Positions 6,636-6,723 of a stretch of DNA of 6,723 nt are shown one piece after another. The translations under genes and the position numbers were made by a program. Each line of letters begins with the position of its first letter. Position 1 is the first letter of the stretch. The notes beneath the pieces were generated by a model. It worked only from the letters and a program-made list of their open reading frames with translations, searched no databases and was not told where the DNA came from. This DNA is from Govanella sp037189785 (lineage in GTDB: Bacteria > Pseudomonadota > Alphaproteobacteria > Sphingomonadales > Govanellaceae): the NCBI GenBank assembly GCA_037189785.1, contig JBBCIP010000068.1, positions 1 through 6,723 of the forward strand, read 5' to 3'.

Positions 6636-6669
6636 CACGAATAACCGTTGGCTTGCTATCTTATTATAA

Positions 6670-6723
6670 TTACTTCGATGTTCGGGCACGCTCCGCTAGG
6701 TCTTGATAGAATTTATCAGCGGC
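6670..6723 (-). CDS. C-terminal end of an unidentified - strand gene (truncated by the window edge)
   Basis: Reading the - strand from the right edge, 17 open codons give AADKFYQDLAERARTSK and then TAA (6670-6672). The peptide is amphipathic and helix-like, with an alphaproteobacterial-looking composition, so it is probably a genuine C-terminus, but the stretch is far too short to name a family. If real, the gene is transcribed toward the AraC gene, with 136 nt between them, and that gap carries the candidate AraC promoter. Confidence 0.4.
   Translation of the reverse strand, partial: AADKFYQDLAERARTSK

Noticed and set aside
6466..6669. + strand open frame of 67 codons divergent from the AraC gene
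   Set aside because: Half of it is antisense to the regulator's N-terminus and half lies in the promoter region; no ribosome site or motif supports it.

Overview
The window looks like ordinary chromosomal DNA from a Gram-negative proteobacterium, most likely an alphaproteobacterium. I infer this from the gene families, a GC content that looks a little above 50% by eye, and a MacB-type exporter split into separate ATPase and permease genes. No rRNA, tRNA, mobile element or CRISPR array is visible, so the placement is tentative. No tRNA, insertion sequence or integrase suggests a genomic island.

Left part (1-3334, + strand): the 3' portion of a MacA-like periplasmic adaptor gene runs through a 4-nt overlap into a MacB/LolD-type ATPase gene. 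That gene overlaps a MacB-type FtsX-family permease gene by 7 nt. Together they encode the inner-membrane and periplasmic parts of a tripartite ABC exporter. The outer-membrane channel, and the operon promoter, would have to lie outside the window. A small zinc-binding GFA-family gene is attached to the end of this operon and overlaps or closely follows the permease stop. Its third-position GC is clearly lower than its neighbours'.

Middle part (3329-5538, - strand): the GFA gene meets a convergent gene tail to tail, with stop codons sharing 6 nt. That gene encodes a membrane-anchored, amidotransferase-less glutamate-synthase-like flavoprotein with an intact Cx5Cx4C iron-sulfur motif. Upstream of it, 44 nt away and on the same strand, is a BtuE-type glutathione peroxidase gene with all catalytic residues.

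Right part (5610-6723, - strand): an AraC-family regulator gene lies 71 nt upstream of the peroxidase gene in the same orientation, so regulator, peroxidase and flavoprotein could form one transcription unit. Upstream of the regulator there is a consensus -35 box overlapped by a tandem repeat, a candidate autoregulatory operator. The last 54 nt appear to hold the C-terminal codons of another - strand gene cut by the window edge.

Every gene belongs to a known family. I see no convincing undescribed system. The points most worth a second look are the stand-alone membrane-anchored glutamate-synthase domain beside a peroxidase, the foreign-looking GFA gene on the exporter operon, and the repeat-bearing promoter of the AraC gene.
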